A stretch of 64,000 bases of DNA from Hsuehochloa calcarea (taxonomy: Eukaryota; Streptophyta; Magnoliopsida; Poales; Poaceae). The notes under the pieces were generated by a model, which saw nothing but the letters and a program-made list of their open reading frames with translations, was not told the DNA's origin and ran no database searches. The first letter of the stretch is position 1; each line of letters begins with the position of its first letter. Below, piece after piece: positions 19,210 through 33,254 of the stretch. Both the position numbers and the translations under genes were made by a program. The stretch is taken from NCBI GenBank assembly GCA_036346395.1, contig CM070604.1:31213662-31277661 (forward strand), written 5' to 3'.

Positions 19210-22200
19210 TGTAACATCCCAAATTTTGAGCTTTGAAATCCTTTAATTTAGTTAGTAGGAAGAAAATTCACCATCTGGATTTATTTGAATTTAATTTAAA
19301 AGCTTAATATTGGACTTTGGGTAACAAACAATATAATATGAATAATTCCAACATGGACAATAGTCAAAACTATTTTTATTGGATTCTATGAGCTTGGTTG
19401 TATTTTCTAGAATTTTACGAATTTTTCTAAGCTCATTTGCTATTTTCCATTGCTTATTTGGATTTACGGTATTTTCTTAAAAGAAAAGCTATTTTAAATC
19501 TCCAAATAGTAGTTGGGCGAAATCCTTGGCCCGATCCTGTTCATCTCGGCCCGATCCTTCGTGGCGTCCGATCTGCATTGGGCGCTTGGATCTCCGCAGC
19601 GCGCTCTCTCTCTCCGCGCTCAGTTAAACCTCGGTAGTTGGATCGCGGCGGGCGATCGATCTCCGTCTCTGCGCGCCTCGCCTTCTCTCGGCGTGTGGGC
19701 CGCGAGGTCATCGTCCCGAACCGTTCTTCTTCGTCTCGCGTGAGCGCGCGTCCGCCATTTTTGCGTCGCGAGCTCCGTCAAACAAGTTCGCAAGCGGCCC
19801 GATTCTTCGCCGGACGGCGCCTTCTAAAGCCCTCTCGTCCGGACTCTTTCAAACACTTTTGAGTTCAAATCATTCTTTGCTATCCGTTTTCTTGGCGCGT
19901 TCGTTTGGACTCCGTTAAACCCCGCCGCCATCTCGCCACCCAGTCCACCCGGGGCCTACAAATAGGTCCCGAGGATCGCCAACACCTCCGTTTACGGATC
20001 CGCCAACCACCTCACCCCAAGAGCCCTAGAGCGCGCGGTTTAGGATTTGGGTTTGGTCACGAAACCTAAAAACTTCAATTGCGCCGCCGGTGGCGCCTGC
20101 CTCCGTGGAGCCGTCGCCAAGTCCGCCGTCCCAGACCTACCTCCGGCTACCACCCACGCCGCTGGACCTCACCGGAGTAGCCACCGACAAAACCCGAACA
20201 CCTCGCGCCGAGCTCGCCGCGCGCCACCTCCGTCGTCCTCTTGTGCCTAGACCGGTACCAAAGGTTCGCATCGAGTGAGCTTCCAGCGGTGCCACTCACT
20301 CTCGCGGCGATCACCGCGGCCGTTCTTGGTCCGTCGAGCCGCCGCCGCCGTTGTCGTCCGTGGCGTGGGCCGTCGGCCGACCACCTCGCCTCTCCGTGCG
20401 TGCGTGTCGGCTACGTGGCGCCGCGTCGGCGCCACAGCGCCGCAGCGCGCGCCGGCTCGGCAAACCGGATCCTCGAGGCTCGGTGGACTGGTCCACCGTG
20501 GTCCGTGTCACGGCGTGTGGGCCCCACGTCGGATTTCTTTATTTATATTTTCCGGTTTTCGGGGCTGACGTCATGCTGATGTCATGCTTGCGCATTAATC
20601 CGATTTTTCTTTTGAGAAATAATTCGAATTCCAATAAATCCTATTTTTAGGGTTTTCTTTTGTTCCAAACTTTGGAACCTCATAACTTTGCATCTAACTC
20701 CAAATCCATCCATTCAAATTTCTAAATTTGTATAAAATCAAGATCTATTTATTGGAGATTTTTAATTATTTTATGGGAGTTAATTGCTTCTGTTATTTAT
20801 TTATTCTTGTTGTTTGCTTTGTTGCGAGTAGACTTCGACGATACTTCTGGAGGGTTTGAGGAAGAAGGAGCTTTCCAAGACCAAGACCAGCACCTCGAAC
20901 CTATTCCAAGGCAAGCTATACCCTTGACCATCTTGATTCCCGGTTTGCTAAAAGTATTTTAATTTAAATTCTTGCATCTTAATTCAAGTATTTATTTAAA
21001 TGTTTTGGGTGTAGTAGTTAATTCCATATTGTTATGCCTTCCTTGTATAATTGTTATGCCTTGATCCTTTGTCACCCTAGTTGATATTTAGTTGGTAAAT
21101 ATTGTAGCACCAACGTGGGTTGGTTAGTGCGATTAGATTGCTTAGCCATGCCACGAATCACCATGTCATGTGAGGCTGCGCAGTTATTAAACTGACTAAG
21201 TGAATATGCAATCTGTGTGGTAAAATCTGTGTGTCTTGTGTCTTTGTTATGGCATGTGTTGCACTTAATCAAGCTGGGTGGTAAAAGGATTTAGGCGAGG
21301 CATGTGGTGGATCTTGTGTGAAATGGTGGGTATGTGAGCTGTGTGCATGGGAGCTAATCTGTGTGGCATAGTTAGCAAATGGTAGTCTTGCCTTGGTCAA
21401 TTAAGGACCTCACCATGTGTGCCATTGGTGAGCCTATCTGTACAACCACATATACATTTTGAGGCAGGCCTAGCATAGTGCGATCGGATCAAAATGCTTT
21501 GTTATGGTTAGTGCTAGCTACACTAATTATATCTTGTGGGTAAAGTGTACAACTCTGCAGTATAATATAATCTATTGAATAGCGCGTCATGATCATGGGC
21601 ATGCTCGAATTTCACACTAGGGGTAGTTTTTAGTAAAGCGTGTGGGGAGGAGGCGTGTGATATAAATCATCGGCTATGTGAATAATCGGTTTAGTTGTGT
21701 GCGTCTTTGTGAAATCAATTATCAAATTATTGTTATCTAATTGTTTTACATTTATCAATGTATATTTATTATTCAATTGCAAACATTGCATTTATGCAAA
21801 AGAACCATCGAATGCCTTTCCCTTGTAAAAGCCGGCATGTATATATATATTGCATCTATGTGGTGTGGCTTGCGAGTGCGGTGTGTACTCACGCTTGTTT
21901 TGACGAATCAAGCGAAGAGGAGGAGTCTTCACGACTTTGAGGAGGAGTTTATCGAAGGTGCCTAATCGCGAGGTCTTGACCCGATCGGTTGCTGTGGTGA
22001 ATCGATGGGGTGCCACCGCCGTTTATGTTTCATTGCTTTATTTCTCTGTTAGCCTGCGTGGCTTAAATAAATGTAAACTTCGTAGTAAGGTCAAACCTTT
22101 ATTATTTATCGTTTATGCTATTATTATTTGGTGTGGATCGATATCCACCTTTGTTAACTCTTGTGTGCACTAAGCGTGATCTGGACTGGTGCACGAAACA

Positions 22201-22233
22201 CGAGGGATTCGAATCGAATTTTGGGATCAAGCA
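19210..22233 (+). repeat. CHR-A LTR B (3024 bp)
   Basis: Same layout as LTR A but about 75 bp shorter, almost wholly from scattered one- to three-base losses at CCG, CAG, CTG and CCGG sites in the GC-rich part. No gene; ORFs in it are chance frames. Confidence 0.93.
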
Positions 22234-22443
22234 GAGGTGGTATCGAGCCATCTTGTTGTAGGTCTTGACCTTAGTTAGATTGGCGTTCTTAGTGAGTCAA
22301 ACTATTTTCTAAGGAAGAATTAACTTACAAGATTAATTGAACTCCTTAACTCATCTCATGTCTCTCTTGACTCAACTATTCTTTGAAATTCTTTCTCTCC
22401 TCGTCATTTAAAGTTGTTTTCATCTCTTTGTCCATCTTGATAG
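22234..22443 (+). other. INT2 leader with primer-binding site (22238-22249)
   Basis: TGGTATCGAGCC, with the same missing A as in INT1. No ORF in the leader. Confidence 0.78.
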
Positions 22444-23060
22444 ATGCCTTACCGTCGGACTTTCGGAGATAGCGGAGGACTTGCCGCAGAGTGTGGGCCT
22501 CTGCAGACACTTGGGGCTTTGGCGCCCAATGTCTGCCGTGGCGGTGAGTACATAGTCAGCAGACGAGATCATGGTTGGAGTGCATGCGCTTTGACGATCA
22601 CGCCGGGAGGAACACGAGGCGGCCGACCTTTGGACATCTCGGCCGGAGGACCACCTTGCGAGGAATTCGAGTCATCACGCTTGGCCATACTCGAGTCGCC
22701 ACATCTCTGTTGAAGAGTGAAACACACCGTCTTCGCTACCATCCCGAGCCGCCGGGGAGCTATCTGCGCTTTCCGTCTACCAATAGGGAAGGCAATGCCA
22801 CGATGAGTGTATCTTGCAGATTCCACGGTGCTCGGGAGAGTCGGCAATGGCCGACACCGAGTGAGTGCGCCTATCGAGCCTTGGAAGAAGCGAGAAAGGA
22901 TCGCCGTCTTAGAGCACGCTCTCTACGGTCGGCATGAGCTCGAGGATGATCAAGAGGAAAATCGGAAGAGATCCGGAGGAGCGATGAGGGTTGCAGTTAG
23001 AGGACCAGTGAGCTGCCACCGGGAGGAGCGGTGTACCTACACCCGGCCGCGCTGCTTCCG
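22444..23060 (+). pseudogene. INT2 possible pre-gag ORF, broken
   Basis: MPYRRTFGDSGG at 22444, then GGEYIVSRRDHGW and TITPGGTRGGRPLDIS in one frame to 22713. The remainder is in two other frames (22575-22937 and 22807-23169), ending in the same HELEDDQEENRK helix as in INT1. It is more continuous over its first 90 residues than INT1. Confidence 0.45.
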
Positions 23061-23484
23061 TTACACGATTCGATGCATCGAGACCGATTCGCGAGGATGC
23101 GGCTCACTTGAGTCTACCGTCGGGGCGTCGCCATGGCTTTGGAGGCTTTCTCGAGGAGTAGTTCATTGAGTTCGAGTTTAGTCGAGCTTAGCGGTTTCCT
23201 TTTGAGTCGCCCTTTAGGCGGTAGTTTGTGTGCTTAGGTCCGCTTTATTTTTACGTGTGCAAGTATGAGTGCAAAGGCCACAGGGCATTTGTTGCGACCA
23301 TACTAATAAGCTATTAATAAAGGTTATTCCATTTGAGTTTCTTGGTGTGTTTGTTGGGTTTAATCTACCTGTCTAGTTCTTAACTCATCTTGTGCTTGCT
23401 ACCTTATCTAACCTATGAACTTCATCGGATGGTTCGGACTCGTCACCTTCTTTGCAAGTGGTTCGGTACCCGACATCTGGAGAA

Positions 23485-24560
23485 ATGGCGAGATCCCGGT
23501 AGCGATACCACCCCAAGCACCCCTCTTGACTTGCGAACTTTGGAGCCTTCATGGCGGCCTAACGCAGATGATGTATACCATGATGAACGGATCGGGCCAT
23601 GAACAACAACAACAACAATCATCGTGGAGGAGCCCGGTAGCTCATGGTCATCAAGGACCATCAAGTTGGTGAATTCATGAGGACCCGTCCACCAACTTTC
23701 TCTGGACATGTCTCGCGGTAGAAGCGGATGATTGGCTTCGCGTAAGTGAGAGGAAGCTGCGATCACCCAATGCGGCGATCATGAGAAAGTGTTATATGCC
23801 ACTCATCGGATGGAGGCATAGGCTGGCGAGTGGTGGGAGAACCTGCGCGACACATGAGGCACCGTAGAATATCACACAGGAGGAATTTTACTGCGACTTT
23901 TACGCGATATCATGTACTGAAGGCATTATGGATGCGAAGAAAGATGAGTTCCGTGCTCTCAAGCAGGAGCTATGTCGATGTCGATTACGAACAAGTTTTC
24001 TCGGTTAGCTCGCTATCTTTGCGAGAGGATGTCGCTCTTGACAAGGCTCGTCGAGTCGTTTCTTGAAGGATTGAACTTCGGGGCTGCGAGTCAATCGATT
24101 GCCCACACCTTCCCGATTTCCGGGAACTAGTTAACAAGGCGTTGATCATGGAGGACAAGCGCAAGGCGGAGGAGCACATAGCGTAAGATGAATCGGCGGG
24201 GAGGCCATCGGCCACAACGGCGAGGGCAAGGATAGTGCCACAGCGGTTTAATCGTTTCCAACCACGAGTTACGCCGGGACCCTGCACGCTTCGGCACCTC
24301 GTCCTTTTGCTCGAAATCCTCGCAACACTACACGATCAACCCCACGAGGAACAACATCGGCGAGGTGAACCAAGGGTGTATTACGATTGCCGTCAACGAG
24401 TCGCCATGTCGGTGTCCTCGAAAGGAACCATCACTCGATCCGCTTCAACCTTGGAGCAACACACTAAGACCCGATGCGAGAACAACGGGGAGTTTCTCGG
24501 GGAACGATCAACGGGAGGCGCCTCAATCGGTTGTCGAGTCGTGTTAACCCGTCACCTTGG
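23485..24560 (+). pseudogene. INT2 gag, frameshifted
   Basis: Same start context as INT1 (ATG near 23485) and the same Asn run. The central capsid segment near 23930-24180 is out of frame. The Gln-rich segment near 24188-24250 reads CGG where INT1 reads CAG at five places. The zinc-knuckle region near 24375-24425 is recognisable but disturbed. Confidence 0.72.
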
Positions 24561-24604
24561 AAGGAGCCGAGGAAGCACGGGCGTCGTCTTGGGTAAGTTC
24601 TGGT

Positions 24605-25030
24605 AAATTCGATACTGCATCAGATTACATTTGATTACGGAGCTTCGCATCGTTTGTTTAAAAATTTTGCAACTAAGAACAAATTGGAAGTTATGCCTCT
24701 TAAGCGTACTCTGTTAGTCCGATCGCTGGAGGCGAGCTAAGTTCTAATGTGGGCTGTTTAGGGGCTAAGTTACTCATAGCTGGAGTTGAGTTTCTAGCTA
24801 ACCTAATTATTCTAGGCACCCAAACCATAGATGTCATCCTTGGCATGGATTGGTTAACCAAGCACAAAGCCGTGCTAGATTGTGGCCGAAGAGCCGTTAC
24901 AATCGAGGATACCAAAGGAAACAAAGTGGAGTTTCTAGCTACCTCGGTCGTAATGGACATCGCTTGTCAATAGCATGAGGATTGTCGCTTTGGAAGATGT
25001 GCCGTTGTTGGGAGTATCGGATGTGTTTCG
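24605..25030 (+). pseudogene. INT2 protease
   Basis: The active-site region again reads D-Y-G (24633-24641). The open piece 24749-24973 contains VILGMDWLTKHKAVLDCG. It ends by frameshift before RT. Confidence 0.75.
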
Positions 25031-25640
25031 GAAGAGTTACGGGAATGCCACGGATCGTGACATCGAGTTCGTTATCGACTTAGTGCGGGAACAACACCAC
25101 TCTCGAAGAGACCTTATCGGATGCCAGCCGATGAGTTAGTAGAAATGAAGAAGCAAATAGAAGAACTTTTGGAGAAAGGTTTTGTGAGGCCTAGTTCGTC
25201 ACCATGGGGAGCGCCAGTTTTGTTCGTCAAAAAGAAAGATGGAAGCATGAGAATGTGCATCGACTACGGTCTCTCAATGAAGTCACCATTAAGAACAAGT
25301 ATCCATTGCCGGATAGATGATCTGTTTGATCGGATGAAAGGAGCCGGAGTGTTCTCGAAGATCGATCTGCGATCGAGGTTACCACCGATTGAAGATTTGC
25401 CCTAAGGATGTACCTAAGACCGCTTTCTCAGCGCTGCGGACATTATGAGTTCCTAGTCATGTCCTTTGGTGCGACTAATGCCCTGCTTATTTCATGAACA
25501 TGATGAATAAGGTATTCATGGAATATTTGGATAAATTTGTAGTTGTATTCATCGATGATATCTTGGTTTACTCCAAGTCGGAAGAAGAACATCTTTGAGC
25601 ATTTGAGGTTAATCCTAGAAGCTCGAGAGAACATCGATTG
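25030..25640 (+). pseudogene. INT2 reverse transcriptase, frameshifted
   Basis: The piece 25121-25405 holds MPADELVEMKK to VFSKIDLRS, with the IDYRSLN block disturbed. The FIDD region near 25545-25575 is in another frame. Lesions coincide with CCGG/CGG sites that are intact in INT1. Confidence 0.78.
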
Positions 25641-25779
25641 TATGCTAAGTTTAGCAAGTGCGACTTACGGAAGAAGGAAGTGGATTTCCTTGGTCATGTG
25701 ATGGCAATTGCGGGAGTAGCGATTGACCCGTAAAGTGAAAGCGATATTACAGGGAGCGACCCAAGGCATCACCTTGATT

Positions 25780-26340
25780 CGCGATTTCTTGGGATTGGCG
25801 AGGATATTATCGCCGTTTTATTGAAGGATTCTCGTCAATTGCTAAACCTCTTACGCAATTGTTGAAGAAAGAAAAAGTTTACTGGACTGACTGTGAAGAA
25901 AGTTTCCAAGAGTTGAAGAAGTGCGACTTGGCCCGATCTTGATTTTGCGGATATTCGCAAGGATTTTGATATCTATTGTGATGCATCGCGTCAAGGATTA
26001 GGATGTGTCTGATGCAAGAAGGAAGAGGCATCGCGTATCGTCAAAGCGATTAAGGCCTCATGAAGAAATTATCCTACTCATGATCTAGAATTAGCGGCGA
26101 TAGTGCATGCTTTGAAGATTTAGCGTCATTACCTCATCGGTGTCATTGCGAGATATACACAGATCATAAAAGCTTGAAATATATTTTCACTCGATCGGAC
26201 TGAATATGAGGCAGAGAAGATGGTGGAGTTAATAAAGGATTATAATCTTGGAATTCATTACCATCTGGTAAAGCCAATGTTGTCGCCGATGCTTTGGTAG
26301 TAAGAGCCATTGCAATGCTTTGGAAGTGAAAGAGCTTTGT
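25780..26340 (+). pseudogene. INT2 RNase H, frameshifted
   Basis: Same fragments as INT1 RNase H in the same order, with the same missing bases at most positions. Confidence 0.7.
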
Positions 26341-26559
26341 TCGAACTTCAAGAGGAATTCAGTGAAGCTAGAAGTAGTATCGATGGATTTTGGCAAATTT
26401 AGAAGTGCGATCTACTTTGGAGAAGCGATTCGCGGCTTCGGTAGAAAGACTCGAGATCTCAGACATCAAGAAGAAGATGATGAAGGGAAGTTCAAGGACT
26501 TCACGGTGGATGATCGGGACATCTTGTGGATCAATGAGCGTATCGTGTTCGGATATTGA

Positions 26560-27240
26560 TGGTTTGAGGCGGCTAATTTTAAAGGAGGCCCATGACTCGA
26601 GGTATTCGATTCACCACAGGTAGTACTAAGATGTATCGGGATGTTAAGAATAAATTTTGGTGGCCAAACCTAAAGCGAGGCGTCGCGAGTTCGTTGCCTT
26701 GTGCGGCGTTTGTCGAAGGTAAAAAGCGAGCATCGAGACCAAAGTGCATTGCAACCTTTGAAGATTCGAATGGAAGTGGGAAGAAATCGGAATGGATTTC
26801 ATTACGGTTTACCCAAGACTCAATCGGGTTGCGATTCGATTTGGGTAATAGTGGACCGTCTCACTAAAGTGGCCCATTTCTGCGGTCAAAACCACATACT
26901 CGGAGATCGTCTGCGCGGTGTATATGTCAAGAATTATCGGTTTGCATGGTGTGCCCAAGAAGATAGTGTCGGATCGAGGATCTCGGTTCACCTCCGTTTT
27001 GGCATAGTCTGCGGAAGCCCTTGGGACTCATCGAATTTGATCTTGCATATCATCCCAGACGGATGGATGACCGAAAGGGTCAATCGGATACTAGAAGATA
27101 TGTTGAGAGCACGTGCTCTAGCAAATGCTACCGTTGGGATAAGAGTTTACCTTATCGAGTTCTCGTACAATAACGACTATCAAGCGATCTGCAAATGTCA
27201 CCGTTTGCGGCTTTGTATGGTCGCTCTGCGAACCCGTTGA
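26560..27240 (+). pseudogene. INT2 integrase, frameshifted
   Basis: The zinc-binding part is at 26592-26750. The core piece 26701-27240 (179 residues) holds GCDSIWVIVDRLTKVAHFCG after a frame change, and TERVNRILEDML with the third catalytic Glu. The first and second Asp regions are in other frames. Confidence 0.75.
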
Positions 27241-27399
27241 GCCCGGTGAAACCGTGAGCGTCACGGTCTTTGGTCGGATATTATTCAAGAAGCGAGAAAA
27301 GCAAGTGTCCATGATCGGAGAAAGATTAAAGATAGCTCGATCGAGCGGAAGAGTTATCACGAGCAATCGTCGTCGCGATCTCGATTTTAGTCGAAGATT

Positions 27400-27837
27400 T
27401 TGTGTATCTTGATTCGCCCCTCGGAGGTGTGAAAAGGTTCCACGCCAAAGGAAACTTGCCCCTCGGTATGTTGGTCCGTTCAAGATTTTGGAGCAGCCGT
27501 GGAGAAGTGGCTTATCGATTGGGCGCCCCAATCGCTAGCGGAGTACATGATGTCTTCCACGTCTCACGGTGAAGAAGTGTCTTCGTGTACGGAAGAAAAA
27601 GCAGTTGGATTGATTGAACTAAAGAAGACCTCACCTACAAGGAAGCGGTAGGTCAAGATTACGGATGTCGCATGAGCGCGCACTTTGAAGCAAGACCGTT
27701 CGTTTACAAAGTCGATGGAGTAACCACTCGGAAGGAGAAACAGCGTGGGAGCGTGAAGAAGAGTTGAAAGCCGAGTTCCTAGCCTTTTCTCTAGCTAGCT
27801 TTGAATCTCGAATCGAGATTCCATTAAGGGGAAGGTT
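27400..27837 (+). pseudogene. INT2 integrase C-terminus, chromodomain-like tail and PPT
   Basis: Same order as INT1: VHDVFHVS region near 27545, KITDVA near 27655, a WERE-type tail near 27745, then TTAAGGGGAAGG just before LTR C. Confidence 0.65.
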
Positions 27838-30800
27838 TGTAACATCCCAAATTTTGAGCTTTGAAATCCTTTAATTTAGTTAGTAGGAAGAAAATTCACC
27901 ATCTGGATTTATTTGAATTTAATTTAAAAGCTTAATATTGGACTTTGGGTAACAAACAATATAATATGAATAATTCCAACATGGACAATAGTCAAAACTA
28001 TTTTATTGGATTCTATGAGCTTGGTTGTATTTTCTAGAATTTTACGAATTTTTCTAAGCTCATTTGCTATTTTCCATTGCTTATTTGGATTTACGGTATT
28101 TTCTTAAAAGAAAAGCTATTTTAAATCTCCAAATAGTAGTTGGGCGAAATCCTTGGCCCGATCCTGTTCATCTCGGCCCGATCCTTCGTGGCGTCCGTCT
28201 GCATTGGGCGCTTGGATCTCCGCGCGCGCGTCTCTCTCTCCGCGCTCAGTTAAACCTCGGTAGTTGGATCGCGGCGGGCGATCGGATCTCCGTCTCTGCG
28301 CGCCGCGCCTTCTCTCGGCGTGTGGGCCCGCCGAGGTCATCGTCCCGAACCGTTCTTCTTCGTCTCGCGTGAGCGCGCGTCGCCATTTTTGCGTCGCCGA
28401 GCTCCGTCAAACAAGTTCGCAAGCGGCCCGATTCTTCGCCGAGACGGCGCCTTCTAAAGCCCTCTCGTCCCGGACTCTTTCAAACACTTTTGAGTTCAAA
28501 TCATTCTTTGCTATCCGTTTTCTTGGCGTTCGTTTGGACTCCGTTAAACCCGCCGCCATCTCGCCACCCAGTCCACCCGGGGCCTACAAATAGGTCCCGA
28601 GGATCGCCACACCTCCGTTTACGGATCGCCAACCACCTCACCCCAAGAGCCCTAGAGCGCGCGGTTTAGGATTTGGGTTTGGTCACGAAACCCTAAAAAC
28701 TTCAATTGCGCGCCGCGGTGGCGCCACGCCTCCGTGGAGCCGTCGCCAAGTCCGCCGTCCCAGACCTACCTCCGGCTACCACCCACGCCGCTGGACCTCA
28801 CCGAGTAGCCACCCGACAAAACCCGAACACCTCCGCGCCGAGCTCGCCGCCGCCACCTCCGTCGTCCTCTTGTGCCTAGACCGGTACCAAAGGTTCGCAT
28901 CGAGTGAGCTTCCGGGGTGCCACTCTCTCTCGCCGGCGATCACCGCGGCCGTTGCTGCGGTCCGTCGAGCCGCCGCCGCCGCCGTTGTCGTCCGTGGCGT
29001 GGGCCGTCGGCCACCCACCTCGCCTCTCCGTGCGTGCGTGTCGGCTACGTGGCGCGCGTCGGCGCCACGCGCGCGCGCGCGCGCCGGCTTCGGCCGACCA
29101 GATCCTCGAGGCTCGGTGGACTGGTCCACGTGGCCGTGTCACGGCGTGTGGGCCCCACGTCGAGATTTCTTTATTTATATTTTCCGGTTTTCGGGTGACG
29201 TCATGCTGATGTCATGCTTGCGCATTAATCCGATTTTTCTTTTGAGAAATAATTCGAATTCCAATAAATCCTATTTTAGGGTTTTCTTTTGTTCCAAACT
29301 TTGGAACCTCATAACTTTGCATCCTAACTCCAAATCCATCCATTCAAATTTCTAAATTTGTATAAAATCAAGATCTATTTATTGGAGATTTTTAATTATT
29401 TTATGGGAGTTAATTGCTTCTGTTATTTATTTATTCTTGTTGTTTGCTTTGTTGCGAGTAGACTTGACGATACTACGGAGGTTTGAGGAAGAAGGAGCTT
29501 TCCAAGACCAAGACCAAAGACTGAACCTATTCCAAGGCAAGCTATACCCTTGACCATCTTGATTCCCGGTTTGCTAAAAGTATTTTAATTTAAATTCTTG
29601 CATCTTAATTCAAGTATTTATTTAAATGTTTTGGGTGTAGTAGTTAATTCCATATTGTTATGCCTTCCTTGTATAATTGTTATGCCTTGATCCTTTGTCA
29701 CCCTAGTTGATATTTAGTTGGTAAATATTGTAGCACCAGCGTGGGTTGGTTAGTGCGATTAGATTGCTTAGCCATGCCACGAATCACCATGTCATGTGAG
29801 GCTGCGGTTATTAAACTGACTAAGTGAATATGCAATCTGTGTGGTAAAATCTGTGTGTCTTGTGTCTTTGTTATGGCATGTGTTGCACTTAATCAAGCTG
29901 GGTGGTAAAAGGATTTAGGCGAGGCATGTGGTGAATCTTGTGTGAAATGGTGGGTATGTGAGCTGTGTGCATGGGAGCTAATCTGTGTGGCATAGTTAGC
30001 AAATGGTAGTCTTGCCTTGGTCAATTAAGGACCTCACCATGTGTGCCATTGGTGAGCCTATCTGTACAACCACATATACATTTTGAGGCAGGCCTAGCAT
30101 AGTGCGATCACGGATCAGAAATGCTTTGTTATGGTTAGTGCTAGCTACACTAATTATATCTTGTGGGTAAAGTGTACAACTCTGCAGTATAATATAATCT
30201 ATTGAATAGCGCGTCATGATCATGGGCATGCTCGGGAATTTCACACTAGGGGTAGTTTTTAGTAAAGCGTGTGGGGAGGAGGCGTGTGATATAAATCATC
30301 GGCTATGTGAATAATCGGTTTAGGCGTATGCGTCTTTGTGAAATCAATTATCAAATTATTGTTATCTAATTGTTTTACTTGTTATCAATGTATATTTATT
30401 ATTCAATTGCAAACATTGCATTTATGCAAAAGAACCATCGAATGCCTTTCCCTTGTAAAAAGCCGGCATGTATATATATATTGCATCTACGTGGTGTGGC
30501 TTGCGAGTGCGGTGTGTACTCACGCTTGTTTTGTGAATCAAGCGAGAAGAGGAGGAGTCTTCACGACTTTCGAGGAGGAGTTTATCGAAGGTGCCTAATC
30601 GCGAGGTCTTGACCCGATCGGTTGCTGTGGTGAATCGATGGGGTGCCACTTGCCGTTTATGTTTCATTGCTTTATTTCTCTGTTAGCCTGCGTGGCTTAA
30701 ATAAATGTAAACTCGTAGTAAGGTCAAACCTTTATTTATTTATCGTTTATGCTATTATTATTTGGTGTGGATCGATATCCACCTTTGTTAACTCTTGTGT

Positions 30801-30866
30801 GCACTAAGCGTGATCTGGACTAGTGCACGAAACACGAGGATTCGAATCGAATTTTGGGATCCGGCG
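27838..30866 (+). repeat. CHR-A LTR C (3029 bp)
   Basis: It matches LTR B closely, including most of the same small losses. The end reads GGCG in place of GACA. It has a long CGCGCG run near 29068-29085. No gene. Confidence 0.93.
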
Positions 30867-31074
30867 GAGGTGGTATCGAGCCATCTTGTTGTAGGTCTTG
30901 ACCTTAGTTAGATTGGCGTTCTTAGTGAGTCAAACTATTTTCTAAGGAAGAATTAACTTACAAGATTAATTGAACTCCTTAACTCATCTCATGTCTCTCT
31001 TGACTCAACTATTCTTTGAAATTCTTTCTCTCCTCGTCATTTAAAGTTGTTTTCATCTCTTTGTCCATCTTGAT
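30867..31074 (+). other. INT3 leader with primer-binding site (30871-30882)
   Basis: TGGTATCGAGCC, with the same missing A as the other units. No ORF. Confidence 0.78.
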
Positions 31075-31700
31075 GGATGCCTTACCGTCGACTTTCGGAG
31101 ATAGCGGAGGACTTGCCGCAGAGTGTGGGCGCTCTCTGCAGACACTTGGGGGCTTTGATGCCCAATGTCCGTGGCGGTGAGTACATAGTCAGCAGACGAG
31201 ATCATGGTTGGGTGCATCGCTTGACGATCACGCCGGGAGGAACACGAGCGGCCGACCTTTGGACATCTCGGCCGGAGGACCACCTTGGCGAGGGAATTCG
31301 AGAGTCATCACGCTTGGCCATACTCGAGTGCGCCACATCTGTTGAAGAGTGAAACACACCGTCTTCGCTACCATCCCGGCGCCGGGGGAGCTATCTGCGC
31401 TTCCGTCTACCAATAGGGAAGGCAATGCCACGATAGTGTATCTTGCAGTTTCACGGTGCTCGGGAGGAGTCGGGCAATGGCCGACACCGAGCCGAGGTGC
31501 GCCTATCGAGCCTTGGAAGAAGCCGAGAAAGGATCGCCGTCTTAGAGCACGCTCTCTACGGTCGGCATGAGCTCGAGGATGATCAAGAGGAAAATCGGAA
31601 GAGATCCGGAGGAGCGATGAGGTTGCAGTTAGAGGACCAGTGAGCTCGCACAAAGGAGGAGCCAGGTGTACCTACACCCGGCCGCGCTGCTTCCGTTACA
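31075..31700 (+). pseudogene. INT3 possible pre-gag ORF, broken
   Basis: The frame from 31077 (MPYRR) holds GGEYIVSRRDHGW and TPGGTRAADLWTS. The HELEDDQEENRK helix is in the frame 31443-31643. Same layout as INT1 and INT2. Confidence 0.45.
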
Positions 31701-32121
31701 CGTTCGATGCATCGAGGACCGATTCGCGAGGATGCGGCTCACTTGAGTCTACCGTCGGGGCGTCGCCATGGCTTTGGAGGCTTTCTCGAGGAGTAGTTCA
31801 TTGAGTTCGAGTTTAGTCGAGCTTAGCGGTTTCCTTTTCGAGTCGCCCTTTAGGCGTAGTTTGTGTGCTTAGGTCCGCTTTATTTTTACGTGTGCAAGTA
31901 TGAGTGCAAAGGCCACAGGCATTTGTTGCGACCATACTAATAAGCTATTAATAAAGGTTATTCCATTTGAGTTTCTTGAGTTTGTGTTTGTTGGGTTTAA
32001 TCTACCTGTCTAGTTCTTAACTCATCTTGTGCTTGCTACCTTATCTAACCTATGAACTTCATCGGATGGTTCGGACTCGTCACCTTCTTTGCAAGTGGTT
32101 CGGTACCCGACATCTGGAGAA

Positions 32122-33200
32122 ATGGCGGATCCAGCGGTAGCGATACCACCCCAAGCACCCCTCTTGACTTGCGAAACTTTGGAGCCTTCATGGCGGCACA
32201 AGCGCAGATGATGTATACCATGATGAACGGATCACGGGCCATGAACAACAACAACAACAATCATCGTGGAGGAGCCCGGCCGCTCATGGTCATCAAGGAC
32301 CATCAAGTTGGTGAATTCATGAGGACCGTCCACCAACTTTCTCTGGACATGTCTCGCGGTAGAAGCGGATGATTGGCTTCGCGTAAGTGAGAGGAAGGCT
32401 GCGATCACCCAATGCGGCGATCATGAGAAAGTGTTATATGCCACTCATCGGATGGAGGCATAGGCTGGCGAGTGGTGGGAGAACCTGCGCGACACATGAG
32501 GCACCGTAGAATATCACACAGGAGGAATTTTACTGCGACTTTTACGCGATATCATGTACTGAAGGCATTATGGATCGAAGAAAGATGAGTTCCGTGCTCT
32601 CAAGCAAGGAGCTATGTCGATGTCGATTACGAACAAGTTTTCTCGATTAGCTCGCTATCTTTGCGAGAGGATGTCGCTCTTGACAAGGCTCGTCAGTCGT
32701 TTCTTGAAGGATTGAACTTCGGGGCTGCGAGTCAATCGATTGCCCACACCTTCCAGATTTCCGGGAACTAGTTAACAAGGCGTTGATCATGGAGGACAAG
32801 CGCAAGGCGGAGGAGCACATAGCGTAAGATGAATCGGCGGGAGGCCATCGGCCACAACGGCGAGAGGGCAAGGATAGTGCCACAGCGGTTTAATCGTTTC
32901 CAACCACGAGTTACATCCGGGACCCTGCACGCTTTCGGCACCTCGTCCTTTTGCTCGAAATCCTCGCAACACTACACGATCAACCCCACCCTGAGGAACA
33001 ACATCGGCGAGGTGAACCAAGGGTGTGTTCGATTCTGCCGTCAACGAGTCACTTCGCCAATCGGTGTCCTCGAAAGGAACCATCACTCGATCGCTTCAAC
33101 CTTGGAGCAACACTGCTAAGACCCGATGCGAAACAACGGGGAGTTTCTCGGGGAACGATCAACGGGGAGGCGCCTCAATCGGTTGTCGAGTCGTGTTAAC
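32122..33200 (+). pseudogene. INT3 gag, frameshifted
   Basis: ATG near 32122. The frame 32052-32372 carries MMYTMMNGSRAMNNNNNNHRGG and then VGEFMRTVHQLSLD, showing the Gag N-terminus more continuously than the other copies. The capsid and zinc-knuckle parts downstream (to about 33060) are broken by CAG-type losses. Confidence 0.72.
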
Positions 33201-33254
33201 CACGTCACCTTGGAAGGAGCCGGGAAGCACGGGCGTCGTCTTGGGTAAGTTCTG